From positions 52,428,079-52,492,078 of the forward strand of contig CM049309.1 in NCBI GenBank assembly GCA_026874595.1: a DNA stretch of 64,000 nt, in the 5' to 3' direction. Within the stretch, counting starts at the first letter, position 1. Each line of letters starts with the position of its first letter. Below, piece by piece: positions 27,701 through 38,366 of this stretch. Below the pieces are notes generated by a model. The model was not told where the DNA came from and made no database searches. It saw nothing but the letters and a program-made list of their open reading frames with translations. This stretch comes from Sipunculus nudus. Lineage: Eukaryota > Annelida > Sipuncula > Golfingiida > Sipunculidae. The position numbers and the translations under genes were made by a program.

Positions 27701-30700
27701 GAAATAGGCTTACTAATGGACACAAGACCAATTTCATGCAGATCTCTGGGACTCTACAAACAAAATTAACCATCATAAACCATTTTTAAACTGAAAGTGG
27801 CATAAATTGTGAGTTTTTTTTTGTCCGTAGGTCGAGCTACAAAAAAAGTAATTTATTATGAGTCATCTGACCAACATTTGCACATAACTTGTGATGCTGG
27901 CTCCTGTCGATTCTGAGATTGTTAAAGGGGCCCAATCAGCAAAACAGCATGTTGAGTTAACACGAAAAATAGCTTCTTCCCCTTAAAATAAGTTTGTACA
28001 TGCCAAAATATTGCCTTGACACAGTTTGCTTACCCCTGTAAACGAGTGTTAAAAACAGTGAACCAGGCGCGATCGTAGGTGTAAACATAACTTCAGCGCG
28101 TCGAGCCGTTTGCTGCGCGGAGCCACAACATGTGCAAAACAGGAAATGCCCCGACTGACTTGGCCTAAAATATGTGATACATAGTTCCGCTTGCTGAAAC
28201 ACCGCGTGTTGCCCCTCTCAATAGGACCTCCGATCACGCGGCATTGTTAGGGTAAGGAGACTGTGTTTACCAATACACAAGGTTAAAACAAGGTGTTAAA
28301 CAGTCGTGTGCGAGGAAATGAGACTGTGTGCTTAAATGGTTTTGTTGGGAAACTTTTGTATAAAGCAAAACTGAACTGATATATAGTGTGAAAGAATAGG
28401 AATATTATTGCTCCTGAATACGTCCCTTTAAGTCAGTATGCTTTATTTGCCAAATGACCCAGATCAAAATTCCTGTAACTCCGCCAAAATTCATCAAACC
28501 TAAACTATTTGAACAAACTTGAGAGAGCTTATCTCTCGGATCATTTCTGTGAAATACTGAACCAAGATTTTTTAGCTTTTTCTCCATGAAATGTAAGTAA
28601 ATCCAGGTGGCGCCACAAAAAGCTCAATCCAACAACATTTTATGTGTGACAGATTTTTGCATAAATTTTGGAATGATAGCTCTTGCTATTCCTGAGAAAT
28701 TATGGGTTAATGTACTAATGACCTATGACACTCGTACAGAAAAGGATGATGCAGGTGGCGCCATTAATACCTCAATTTTAAATATTTGTCATGTGACCAT
28801 ATTTACATTAAGTTTGGTGATGATAGCTCCAGCCGTTGTTGATATTGTAATTGTAGTATCCTTTTTTCAGCTTCCTGTAACTAGGCCAAAATTAACCGAA
28901 CTAGAACCATACAAATTAACTTAAGAGAGACTGTTTCAGATATTTTTCCTGTGAAATATTGAATAATTTAGCTGAACAGTTTCAGAGAAGAAGATTTTCA
29001 AAGTTTTTTTCTCTTTTTCACTAAAACAAATAAGTAAATGCAGATACCAAAACAAAACTAGGGACCCATGGGTCTCGACGCTCAGCTGCATTTGTCTATA
29101 AAGATATATGTTTATGAGGCTTTACAAGAACTGACAAAACTAGTCATGGTCAATATTTAGGGCAAGATTCATGACAATCCATGCATTTATTATAAAGATA
29201 TTGAAGGTTGTATATTATATTTTTGATTATTCTGGGGGGGGGGGGGGGGTGGTACTTTCAAGCCCCATAGCTCGGAGGAAATAGGTCACAGTGACCTAAT
29301 TTCAGGTTTCCAAGGAGATTTTTTAGTGACCTCCATGGATGTCCACTTAGAAGTTTCTAGGCCAAGCAGTTATGATTTGTGCCCTACTAACGGACGGACG
29401 ACGGACAAAGCCCCATCCCTATACCTCAGTTGACTTACAGTCAGCTGAGCTAATTATTAAAAATAAGCAAAAGCCGATAGAGATTTTTAGTTGACTAATT
29501 TTTTGCATATAATTTGGTGATAATAGCTCCTTCCGATTTTGAGATAGTATGGGATAACGTACAAACGACGGCCGACGCAAAACTATCGCATAAGTTCACA
29601 TGTTCGCTAAAAAGGTTGTGGCGGCGCAAACCGCCACGATGAAATATCATTCCAGCTGTAGTCCAGCAAAAGTGGTGCCAACCATGGCGTAAATCTACAT
29701 TCATACCATTCAGAAAAAGCGGAATGTATCGTTTTGGTCCGAAGAAAAAGAAGATAAAATGGCCAAAGGCCATTTATCCGAGATGAATTTGAGTCTATTG
29801 AGATAAAAAAAAGGGCGTTGCCGAGAATATCTAATCAAAAGAATTCAGGAGCGTATCGGAATACGTTTTAGATAACGCACACCGACTGGCCAAGTCAACA
29901 AGCCGGTGTGTTTGTATAAATGTACCGCGCAGCATATTCATTGTAGCGATCCTTTTTTTAACTTTCTATTTGGGTGTGATATCAAATTACAACTCATATT
30001 CGTGGTACTGCCCCGCCATCGCAGACTTATTTTCCATGTAAACAACTGTAACTATATTCAAATGACTTTATCAGATCCGCATCATTAAGGGATTGATTGG
30101 AATGCTTTGTGCATCGAAGTTTTTACAGTGTACGCCGAACTTAACACAACTTTGATATAATATCACTATAAGTTTTCTTTCAATATTTTATTTTTTTTGT
30201 TGAGAAAGATATCACAACAGTTACTGAAATAACTCCTTCCATTATTTTTTATGAGGTCCGAAAAAATCATAATCAAATGGTGGTTCCTTAGAAAACGTCT
30301 CGTTATTCGATGCATTGGAAACATCGAGTAAGCGAAAACGAGACTTGTCCGTGGCCTAAAGCTAAACACCGGGCGGGGGGGGGGGGGGGGGGATGCTTAT
30401 CCCAGAATAATAAGTACAAAGTTTGCCCATAGGACCTTTATAGCCAAAAAGAACTGGTTACATATAGTTAACTGGTATAGCTTATTATATATTTTCTGTA
30501 CCGGTTTGTATGTATACACCTCCCATTATCTAGGCTGCATACACTTGACCTATACGTTCTGCTTTCAAATCGGTCACTGTCTTTGTTACGCCTGTAGTTT
30601 AATACATAGCCTATATATACTACCAACACAACACGGTATGCACTGTTAGGCAGTCCGAGAGGGCTTACCTGCCAGTATCATGAACACATCAGCCACAGCG

Positions 30701-30735
30701 GGGAAGAGCACGCGGAGCTTGGCCTGCCTGTCCAT
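12837..30735 (-). CDS. PLPP: Phospholipid phosphatase (PLPP1/2/3-like, PAP2 family), six coding exons
   Basis: Family knowledge: an integral-membrane, Mg-independent lipid phosphate phosphatase that dephosphorylates phosphatidate, lysophosphatidate, ceramide-1-phosphate and sphingosine-1-phosphate at the plasma membrane and endomembranes. Seen: coding exons on the minus strand at 30669-30735, 19045-19196, 17947-18164, 17469-17583, 15318-15500 and 12837-12998. All have GT-AG borders and matching phases and give 298 residues, the usual family length. The start ATG (30733-30735) has A at -3 and G at +4, with an in-frame stop upstream. The catalytic motifs are complete: C1 K120-x6-R127-P128, C2 P169-S-G-H172, and C3 S219-R220-x5-H226-x3-D230. 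The N-terminal motif RRGFFCDD (38-45) and about six hydrophobic segments fit the family. N137-F-T is a possible luminal glycosylation site. Introns carry LINE, hAT-like and X/Y repeats. Which vertebrate paralogue it matches cannot be told from the sequence alone. Confidence 0.95.
13083..14200. repeat. PLPP intron 5: hAT-like end and imperfect direct repeats
   Basis: CAGGGGCGTAGCCAAGG at 13083 is the same terminus as at 20433, here without its partner. Between 13470 and 14200 two degenerate blocks share ccatacaga, tctcatgacc and ctgacct phrases. Confidence 0.5.
14201..14860 (+). repeat. Y-family dispersed repeat
   Basis: It starts with gacctaagaggtc and gacgctcagccga. It ends with acggacgacggac, tatagctcag and tcaactgagctaaaaa, the two ends being inverted. 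The body has the family phrase tttcaaaggagat and cggttacgat. Confidence 0.7.
15239..15285. repeat. (CT)n microsatellite
   Basis: An almost pure CT run just downstream of PLPP exon 5 in the intron. Confidence 0.95.
15318..15500 (-). CDS. PLPP: PLPP coding exon 5 (catalytic motif C3)
   Basis: Codes for residues 185-245 in 61 whole codons. SRITDNKHHWSD (219-230) supplies the nucleophilic histidine H226 and D230. The acceptor is ctgcag and the donor gtaagt. Hydrophobic stretches before and after the motif are the last membrane helices. Confidence 0.95.
15631..16455 (-). pseudogene. LINE reverse-transcriptase remnant in PLPP intron 4
   Basis: Minus-strand fragments in order: LLFIIYANDF-like text as KFLFIIYANDF, then ISKYAYDTVVV where the YxDD catalytic box reads YAYD, then FIDGTEVEIAQQYTYLGVVL, an in-frame stop, then LFYSSMIQSVISYALKCWWG. 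This order is that of non-LTR retrotransposon RT (fingers/palm to thumb). Frames are broken and the 5' part is missing. Clade (CR1/L2/Rex-like) not settled. Confidence 0.8.
17469..17583 (-). CDS. PLPP: PLPP coding exon 4 (catalytic motif C2)
   Basis: Codes for residues 146-184 with SFPSGHA. H172 is the expected proton donor of PAP2 enzymes. The acceptor follows a poly-T tract and the donor is gtaaat. Confidence 0.95.
17947..18164 (-). CDS. PLPP: PLPP coding exon 3 (catalytic motif C1)
   Basis: Codes for residues 74-145 plus two bases of codon 146. It contains the phosphate-binding motif KLTIGGLRP (120-128) and ends in the conserved CSRG, joining YITDYEC of the next exon as in vertebrate family members. 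The acceptor is ttccag and the donor gtaaaa. Confidence 0.95.
18184..18247. repeat. (GA)n microsatellite
   Basis: GA run with a few interruptions. On the minus strand it is a (TC)n tract about 20 nt upstream of the PLPP exon 3 acceptor, so it may act as an extended polypyrimidine tract. Confidence 0.95.
19045..19196 (-). CDS. PLPP: PLPP coding exon 2
   Basis: Codes for residues 23-73 with the family-specific RRGFFCDD..IRYPY segment, then the start of the second membrane helix. The acceptor is ctgcag and the donor gtaatg. It enters with two bases of a split codon and leaves in phase 0. Confidence 0.93.
20433..21617. mobile_element. hAT-like element with CAGGGGCGTAGCC termini
   Basis: The left end CAGGGGCGTAGCCAAG and right end CTGGCTACGCCCCTG are inverted, with TTTAC directly repeated on both sides (20428-20432, 21618-21622). 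The termini fit the hAT pattern YARNG, though hAT usually duplicates 8 bp. No transposase frame. A second element is nested inside. Confidence 0.7.
20620..21575. mobile_element. Nested element with CAGTGGCG termini
   Basis: CAGTGGCGTA at 20620 and CCGCCACTG ending at 21575 are inverted ends lying inside the CAGGGGCG element. No clear target duplication. It includes a minus-strand segment near 20850-21000 that looks weakly tRNA-like. Confidence 0.5.
22805..24325. mobile_element. Element bounded by GGTCCGGTCC subterminal repeats
   Basis: The left side (22815-22880) has several copies of GGTCCGG and GGACC. The right side (24255-24320) has the inverse (CCGGTCC, ACTGGACCGG). Such subterminal clusters are typical of non-autonomous hAT-type elements. 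Ends are not precisely fixed and no coding capacity is seen. Confidence 0.45.
24326..26350. other. PLPP intron 1 sequence without recognised gene
   Basis: AT-rich. An isolated CAGTGGCGTC terminus sits at 25257 followed by a poly-G run. Open frames around 25676-26044 overlap on both strands and match nothing I know. Confidence 0.3.
26351..26634. mobile_element. 284-bp MITE with CAGGGGCGGATCC termini
   Basis: CAGGGGCGGATCCA and its complement TGGATCCGCCCCTG form the ends. Internal runs of G and C and a second cggatccagggg at about 26435 suggest a partial nested copy. Non-autonomous. Confidence 0.8.
27922..28431. mobile_element. TTAA-target MITE (copy 2) inserted in X repeat
   Basis: TTAAAGGGGCCCAATCAGC at the left and GTCCCTTTAA at the right. 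The neighbouring X copy at 37950 reads straight across the site (actgttatgttagtatgc), which shows an empty site and a TTAA duplication, as made by piggyBac-type transposases. No transposase inside. Confidence 0.75.
29051..29455 (+). repeat. Y-family repeat nested in X copy 1
   Basis: It starts gggacccatgggtctcgacg followed by ctcagctg. It ends acggacggacgacggac, cctcagttgacttac and agtcagctgagcta. X sequence resumes at once (gactaattttttgcatataa), matching the uninterrupted copy at 40380. Confidence 0.75.
30669..30735 (-). CDS. PLPP: PLPP coding exon 1
   Basis: Codes for residues 1-22 plus the first base of codon 23, beginning MDRQAKLRVLFPAVADVF, the start of the first membrane segment. The donor is gtaagc. 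Intron 1 is about 11.5 kb and is filled with repeats. Confidence 0.88.
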
Positions 30736-31426
30736 GATTGAGGTAGCTGAACTGATGACGCCGAACGGAGACCCGGTTGCTGTCCTCTTGTTTGTCCGCT
30801 GGCATCTGCTTTGACAGCTCTAACAGCACGCGCTTTTGTTCATATTCCGTTCGGATGACTTCGGAGACCGCTCCGGATATTCCCGACGCAGTGTGAGGTA
30901 TGAATATAGCCGGAAACTGAGAGAGGGTCTCCTACAGTCCTACTTATTTCCCGGGAATTATGACATATATATTTATGCAGTAGATGAAGGCATATAATGG
31001 AACTCTTGTCAAGGAAGGGTGTCATTTTTAGGGCTTTTACACTACCTGGGAAGGATCCAATTCTGGTAAATGTCACTCCGAGAAAGGGTTTCTTTTTCGG
31101 CACAAATTTTTCCTAGAAAAGAAGTCATTTTTCGGAATCAGATTTCCAGTGCACTCATAATATTCACAGAATAAACCGTGGTCCGGCAGGGTGGGACTGG
31201 AGGGTTATATGGGTTAAAAGCCCCCTTGCAAGCCTTAACTATTTTAACTTTAAACTCATATTAAAATACCATATATTAATTCCAGTTATACTGTTAAATT
31301 ATAAGAACATTAAATAATTAAATAATTATGCATACTTGTTACTGTATCATTTGACTTGTACTAAGTTTTCTTTAAATCATGTTTTGTTGGGGTTCCCCTG
31401 GATCAGTCCCATGCAATTCCATTTTA
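30736..31426. promoter_or_regulatory. Region upstream of PLPP exon 1
   Basis: Holds the 5' UTR and presumably the promoter of the phosphatase. 30740-30920 is richer in CG than its flanks. No TATA box is evident at a suitable place, so this is placed by position only. Confidence 0.35.
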
Positions 31427-33980
31427 AACAAGTGGCCCATGGGTAATGACGCTCAGCTGACTAGAAAGACCTTCACAAAGTTCAATTAAAGTTATCCAAA
31501 ATCAAAAACAAGAAGATAAAGTTTCATGATAATATGTCTAGCCATTCCGATGAAATCTAGCCTTTTTGTATGCAGTCACCTGACCTAAAAATGACTATGC
31601 TTTTTTTTTTTTTTTTTAAGGACGTCCCTGGATGTCAAGACACAAGATTCTAGGTCCAATAGTAAAGTTTTTTTCACTGTTTGGCTGTCTGGGTGATTAA
31701 AATGTTTTGGCCAGTAATATGGGTCACGATGACCTAATTTCAGGTTTCCATGGAGACTGCCCAAGACTTCCCTTTATATAACGTTCGAATATTCTAGGGC
31801 TAGCAGATACAATTTGTGCCCATCTGATTTTTAGGATGCTAAAAACCATGTTTTTGGCCCCAGTTCACAGAATATAGGTCACCATGAGCTAATTTCAGAT
31901 TTACATGCAGATTTACCCAGAACCTGCCGGAATGACAATGAAGATTCTAGGCTTAAGCAGTTACAATTTGTGACCCGTCAGACTGACTTCATGGGTGTTC
32001 AAAATCATATTTACAGCCTGTAGTTCACAAAATATAGGTCAACATGAAAGTTTAAATTCAAAGCAGATTTGCCATGAATCTTCCAGGATGTACAGTTAGT
32101 TTCTAGGTCTGACGGTTACGATTTGTGCCCAGATAACGGACGGACTCCTTCATCTGAAGGTCTCAAAACAGAGAAAATTTGCGTAAAATTTGGGAAAAAT
32201 ACAGTCGGCACCATCAGCCTTCAGGAAATTATAAAACACTCCACGATCAATATGCATGGAAAGAATCATGGCAATCAATGCGTCAGTTATTCAGATACTG
32301 GAGCTTTTGTATCAATTTTTTTACTAGAATACGGGTAGTCGACAAGCGACTACGTGTATCCGCCAGAAATCAGAGTAGGCGGGTGAAGTGAGGCATGAAT
32401 TGAGTGGCAAGGGGAAACAGCTAGAGTTACACGTGTTACATATTAGAATGGATGTCTGCCACGTAAACATGATGGTAGGTGGCGCCACCTGTTATTTGAA
32501 CGAGAAACTACCCAAGATGTATACGCATGCCGAATTACAGGTAATTTGGTCAAACCAATGCAGAGATATGAGCGATTCTAACCCAAGGCAGACAAACAGA
32601 TGGACGCTGTGCAAAAATGGCTGCAGGTGGCGCCACTATTTTTGTGTATGTTATAAAGCTATCCAAGGGCTACATTTGTGTAAAAGATTTCTCCTGATTG
32701 GTCAAACGAGTCCGGAGATATAAGCATGGATGTTTACAGCGTGAACGTGAATGTAGGTGGCGCCACCTGTCATAAAATCAAGAAAGCTATGCGGGATGTT
32801 TACGCATGCCGAATTTCAGGTAATTTGGTTAAACCAATGCAGAGATATGAGCGATTCTAACCCAAGGCAGACAAACAGATGGACGCTGTGCAAAAATGGC
32901 TGCAGGTGGCGCCACTATTTTTGTGTATGTTATAAAGCTATCCAAGGGCTACATTTGTGTAAAAGATTTCTCCTGATTGGTCAAACGAGTCCGGAGATAT
33001 AAGCATGGATGTTTACAGCGTGAACGTGAATGTAGGTGGCGCCACCTGTCATAAAATCAAGAAAGCTATGCGGGATGTTTACGCATGCCGAATTTCAGGT
33101 AATTTGGTTAAACCACTGCAGAGATATGAGTGATTTTAACCCAAGGCAGACAAACAAATGGACGCTGTGCAAAAAATGGCTGCAGATGGCGCCACCATTT
33201 TTGTGTATGTTATAAAGCTATCCAAGGGCTATATTTGTGTAAATTTTTTTCCTAATTGGTCAAACGGTTCCCGAGATATGAGCTTGGATGTCTGCAGCGT
33301 GAACGTGAATGTAGGTGGCACCACCTGTCATAAAATGAAGAAAGCTATCTAGGATGTATACGCATGCCGAAATTCAGGTGAATTAGTCAAACCACTGCAG
33401 AGATATGAATGATTTTAACCCAAGGCAGATGAACAGATGGACACTGGGCAAACATGGTTGCAGGTGGCGCCACCATTTTTTTTTTGTATGTTATAAAGCT
33501 ATCCAAGGGCTACATTTGTACAAACAAATTTTCCTGATCGGTCAAACGGTTCCCGAGATATGTGGGTTTATGTGTGGAAACAGACGCACAAACGGACGCT
33601 GGGCAGAGAGGAAAGGTCAGAGGTCAAGACCAATTGGTTAGGCACCAGGTCCTCTGTGACCCGATAACTGGTGTAAGTTTCGGAAAAATCCGTCCAGGTG
33701 TCTCAGAGGATTTCTCCGGAAACGAACGGAATCCCAGTCAAAAACATAGTATTCGCAAAACTTCGTTTTGGCGGATACAATTATTCTTGGGGATATTTTC
33801 GAGCCCTATAGCTCAGAGGATATAGATCACAGTGATCTCATTTCAGGTTTCCAAGGACCTCCATGGGTTTTTCAGTTTGAAGTTTCTAGGTCAGGCGGGT
33901 ACAAACTGTTCCCTGTTAACGGACTGACGAACGGACGACGGACAAAGAGTGATCGCTATTGCACAGATGACTTTGGTAAG
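31427..33980 (+). repeat. Y-family repeat containing a tandem array
   Basis: It starts aacaagtggcccatggg and gacgctcagctga. Internal blocks (fttcagg-type phrase ttcaggtttccatgg) repeat up to about 32150. A 279-bp tandem array follows. It ends acggacgacggac with agtgatcgctat and a degraded cagatgactt end. Confidence 0.6.
32400..33600 (+). repeat. Tandem array of about 279-bp dimers, each with two GGTGGCGCCAC palindromes
   Basis: The palindrome falls at about 32478, 32627, 32757, 32907, 33037, 33186, 33315 and 33463. The spacing alternates near 149 and 130 bp, so the unit is a 279-bp dimer present about four times. Units starting at 32757 and 33037 are almost identical, which points to recent unequal exchange or slippage. 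The repeated open frames here are a by-product. Confidence 0.88.
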
Positions 33981-34958
33981 TGATAACTCTTAAAAAAAAG
34001 GTTATTCTTCTTACCAGTGAAAAACTGGAAAAGTCATAACATCAGCAAAACATGGTAACTCACAAAAGATGGTTATTTATTATAAATATAGATTTGAAAA
34101 TAAACCTTTTTTTTTTTGGCTACCTTTTTTAGGATCTTTTATGTTTATTTGCGAGTTGAATGCGGGCTAACGTTTTGGTAAAAATGCGGGGCGGACTGAA
34201 AGCTTAATATGCGGGTCGATTTATTCTATATATGTGTTGGGCGGTGCGATGCGGGTTTTCACAACTGATGGGCCGGGCGGTTGCGGTCTGAAGATTTGTT
34301 TTGCGGGGCAGGTGCGGTTCTAAATTCTGGTCCGCGCAGGGCTCTATCACCTATGTGGACATACACACATTTTATACATCTAAGTTTCAGAAGGTGGAAA
34401 TTGGCACAATGTGTAATCTAGAAATCTCAAAATACAGGTAAAATGTGTGAAAAACATAAAGAAATGTAGATGGTGCCACCAGTCATTATCACCTGATGAT
34501 ATATATAAGGTGTCAGGGCAGTATGAAACCACAGATGACCAATAAACGTTCAAGGTTTCACTACACTAAATGATACAGCAGCAGAGAAACTGGTACCTTT
34601 GCTGTCATTTGGAAGTCTCATAAAAGGGAGAGTATGATAATAGAATACAGATGGCACCACCAATTTTTTAAATTAATGAAAGTATTCTACGATCATTATT
34701 AAAGGCAACATTCATGCATCAATTTTTTTTAGATCCAGCAGCAGCTTTAGTATAATTAAAAGAAAATGATTTATGGGGTGCCCTAACACGCCGATAACTC
34801 AAGAATATATGTGGTACTGACCTAATTTAAGGTTTACAAGGAGAACGTCTGTGGACTTTACTTCCTGCATATTAAGAAAAACGTTTCTAGGTCCAACGGT
34901 TACGATTTGTGGCCCGTCAAAGGACGATCCTCTTATCTTATTGATTAAAAAAGAGAGG

Positions 34959-37900
34959 AACAAGGACTACAGGCCTAATGCGAACCTGTGCAATGGGATA
35001 AACATCAGGTATTTTCCTCCCTGATAATATACTTGACCATAATTTGAAAAGTACTTGATTTCTTTTCAAGTACATATGACATAAACATGCACAAAGCGGG
35101 AACTACAACTTTTGAACCTGAGTATAAACACCAATTACAGAAACATAACTCCTGAGATACTGGCATGGGTGTACACCATGGAAATATGATTGTAGGTGGC
35201 ACTTCCGTTCTTGTCTACTAGAGAGCCATTGGAGATGTATACACGGGCATACAAAATTTCAGGCAGTTACGTCAAACCACTCTTGAGTTATTAGCATACA
35301 TGCAATACAAATGCAATTGTAGGTGGCATCACCAGTCTTGTATACGTCTAAACTATCCGAGTTGAATGGACATGCACAATATCAGGTTAATATGTCAAAT
35401 CACTCCTGAGAAATAAGCAGGGACGTACAACTTGCAAAGTCTTGTATATGACGAAGCTATCCGAGATATATGGACATGCACCGTTTCAAGCTGATTTGTC
35501 AAATCACTCCTGCATTGCTGCCATAAATGTACATTACACAAATAGTATTATAGCTGCTATGAGCTATGTCTACAGATGCAAGCAACTAATAAAACAGTTG
35601 TAGGTGGAACAACCAGTCATGTATACGACAACACTCTCCGAGATATATGGACATTCATAATTTCAGGCCGGTATTTCAAACTGCTCCTTAGAAATACGCA
35701 CTGACATAATGTCTAAAGATTAATATTGGTGGCGCCACCAGTTTTGTTCACGACGAAGCTATCCGAGATGTAGAAATAAGCCTAATTTCTTGGTGATATA
35801 TCAATTTCCTCCTGAGAAATAAGTAAGAACATACAACGTGCAAATATCATTGTTAATGTAGAAGCTAAAAGAGGCGAAAATTATGAAATTTTTGCTGGTC
35901 AAAAGGTCAATGCAGGTGACGCCGCAACACCCCTTTTTCGAATATGATTTATGTGACCAACATTTGAAAAATAAGGGATCCATGGGTCACGTCGCTCAGC
36001 TGAAATTTGGAAAATGTTTGCATATATAAAATATACTAATTTCTTTATATATATTTATACCTCTTCGGTATATAATTTCCTTTTTTTAAATAAATTTTAT
36101 ACAAGTGCTCAAGTTTAAGGACTCAATGGCGTGGGGGGGGGGGGGGGGGAGGCTGGGAGTTACAACACCCTTACATATACATACAGGATATGAAATTTAA
36201 TTAAACAGTGCTTACAAGAAAAACAGTTAATTCATTATTATTAAATATTTTAAAACAGGCAGAGAGATGGAAAAACAAAGCAAATCACTTGAATTCCGAT
36301 TCTAGTGAGGCAGGAAATAATGAACAAATGTTTGCATTGGATCATCAATTTTTTATTACATCAATTTTTTTTAAGTTTATAAATGTTACTTTACATTTAC
36401 AGTATAATTTATATCTGATTTTTTTTCAGTTGATTCTCGATTCTATATTGCATTAGCATTTATAGCTAATTTGGTCAGATGATCACATTATGCACACAGA
36501 TGTATTTAAAAAAAATGTTTTTTAAATTTGCAAAACAATAAATATATCCCACTCATTCACTTAATTCAGAATTCTAAATTGCTCATTTATTTATCCATGA
36601 TTTAGCTTATATATTATCAAATTATGTCATCTGATGAGTTTAATTATATGATATGCTAAAATTATTTAAAATGAAGTTTATTTCTTCAACAAGAGACCTG
36701 CATGTGAATGACGGCGCTCAGCTGAAATTGATTATCAGGATATTTTTATAACGTCCAGACAAAATCCTAATCAGGATTCAGACCAGTCCAAACCCTGATC
36801 AGGATCTGGTTCAGCCCAAATCCTGATTCAGACTGTGATCGACATAATTCTGAATAACGCCTTCTGTCCTGTGACCTTGACCTTAGACCTCATGACCCCA
36901 AAATAAAAAAAGGACCTTACTTTATTGGTGGGCCATATATATATAAGGTTTGAAACCAATATGTTAATCCGTACTGGAGTTATTATTCAGAAACAAATAT
37001 GTGGGTCCTAGCTGTGACCTTGACCTTCGACCCCAAAATCAAACGGGTCCTTACATTATTTGTGGGTCATATATGTCTAGTTTGAAATAATATATGCTGT
37101 GTCCTGGACGTTTGACCTCAAGACCCCTAAATCAATTGAGTTCTTGCGTTAGAGGTAGACCATATATGACTTAAATTTGAAATGCAAACTGGATTTATCA
37201 GGAAACAAATTTGACGGACAGACGAACGGACAGGGTCATTACTCTAGGGCACCCGCTTATTCAAGCGGGGCCCTTATATCACACAAGGTTTCAGGACACA
37301 AGATGAAACCACATTTGCAAATCTGATAATATCAGTTTAAGATGGCAGTCTCAAAATAAAGGAAAAATTTGTAAAAAAATAAATAAATAGTAAAAATACA
37401 GATGGCACAACCAGTCTTCAGGAATTGATGAAACCAGTCATAATAATAATAAAAAAAAATAGAACAGGTTTTAGGACACTAAATGAAACCACAGTCGAGA
37501 AACTGACATAATTGCTGTTATTTGACCGTCTCAAAAACAGGGGCAAAAACGTAAAAAATAGAAATAATGCATGGCGCCACCACGAGCCCTTTACCTCGGA
37601 GGATAAAGTTCACAGTGACCTTATTTCCGGTTTTCAAGGAGATTTTTTTTTATGCCGATAAGCGTTAAGTTCGAGCCCATAACTTCAAGAAATTACACAA
37701 AACCTGCCTACTATCCGGTATGTAAATTTGAAATAAATTGAGAAATACTTATATTAGATATAATCAAAAATATATGAGGCTTTTTCTTAATATTTGCCGA
37801 ATTTCAGAATCGTAGGTCAGTTTAATGGATGGGCGGACAGATAAACAGACTGACAGCCGACAGACAAAGGACCATTGCTATAGCTCAGTTGACTTAAAAG

Positions 37901-38240
37901 TCAGCTGAGCTACAAAACTGGTGATGCTGGCTCCTGCCGTTTCTGGGACTGTTATGTTAGTATGCTTACTTAGCCAAATGACTAGGTTCAAATTTCTGTA
38001 ACTCAGTCAAAATTCATCGAACCCAAACCATTTGAACATACTTGAGAGACTTGGTGTGTAACAAGTGTTATCACAGGTGTTCTATTACTTTTGCACAACT
38101 TGCAGTTTGGTTAAGATTGGTTGAATTTACTCCAAAAATAAAAGAAATATCAGTAACTATGAGCTTTGCTATTTCATGTGGTAAGGCACAGCAGCAAGAC
38201 AGGGTTTACTTGTTTTACTGTGCAATAATTCCCTAAGATC
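34959..38240 (+). repeat. X-family repeat, copy 2, split by a Y repeat
   Basis: It starts aacaaggactacaggcc with TGCGAACCTGTGC. Palindrome-like sites occur at 35195, 35333, 35603 and 35728. It breaks off after gtgaccaacatttg (35965) and resumes at 37917 with ctggtgatgctggctcctgc, exactly where intact copies continue. The 3' end is lost beyond about 38060-38240. Confidence 0.7.
35968..37914 (+). repeat. Y-family repeat nested in X copy 2
   Basis: It starts ataagggatccatgggtcac and gctcagctgaa, and ends tatagctcagttgactt and aagtcagctgagctac. A second Y-type start (aacaagagacctgcatg, 36688) lies inside. The stretch 36850-37160 has repeated TGACCTTGACCT phrases. Confidence 0.72.
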
Positions 38241-38366
38241 AGTACGCTCCTGAGGCAGAGGAAATCTTGCGCTTCCAAGTGCAAATACAAATAGATTAAA
38301 ATACATGAGTTACTGTTATGTTCTTTGTTTCAAATTCAAGATATTCGCAAATGGGAAATAATCATA

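Larger units (their letters stand above)
26696..29614 (+). repeat. X-family dispersed repeat, copy 1 (with two nested insertions)
   Basis: It starts aacaaggcctacagg with TGCGAACCT, and ends CACATGTTCGCTAAAAAG. GCGAACNTGTG at the start is inverted at the end. The body carries the GGTGGCGCCACC-type palindrome at 27032, 27158, 28607 and 28755. A TTAA element (27922-28431) and a Y repeat (29051-29455) interrupt it. Copies 2 and 3 lie at 34959 and 38367. Confidence 0.75.

Noticed and set aside
27957-28237. Minus-strand cysteine-containing frames
   Set aside because: They fall inside the TTAA MITE and overlap each other; no recognised motif.
32388-33641. Series of plus-strand frames sharing an identical WRHYFCVCYKAIQG-like peptide
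   Set aside because: The repetition comes from the 279-bp tandem array; no start, splice or codon signal supports a protein.
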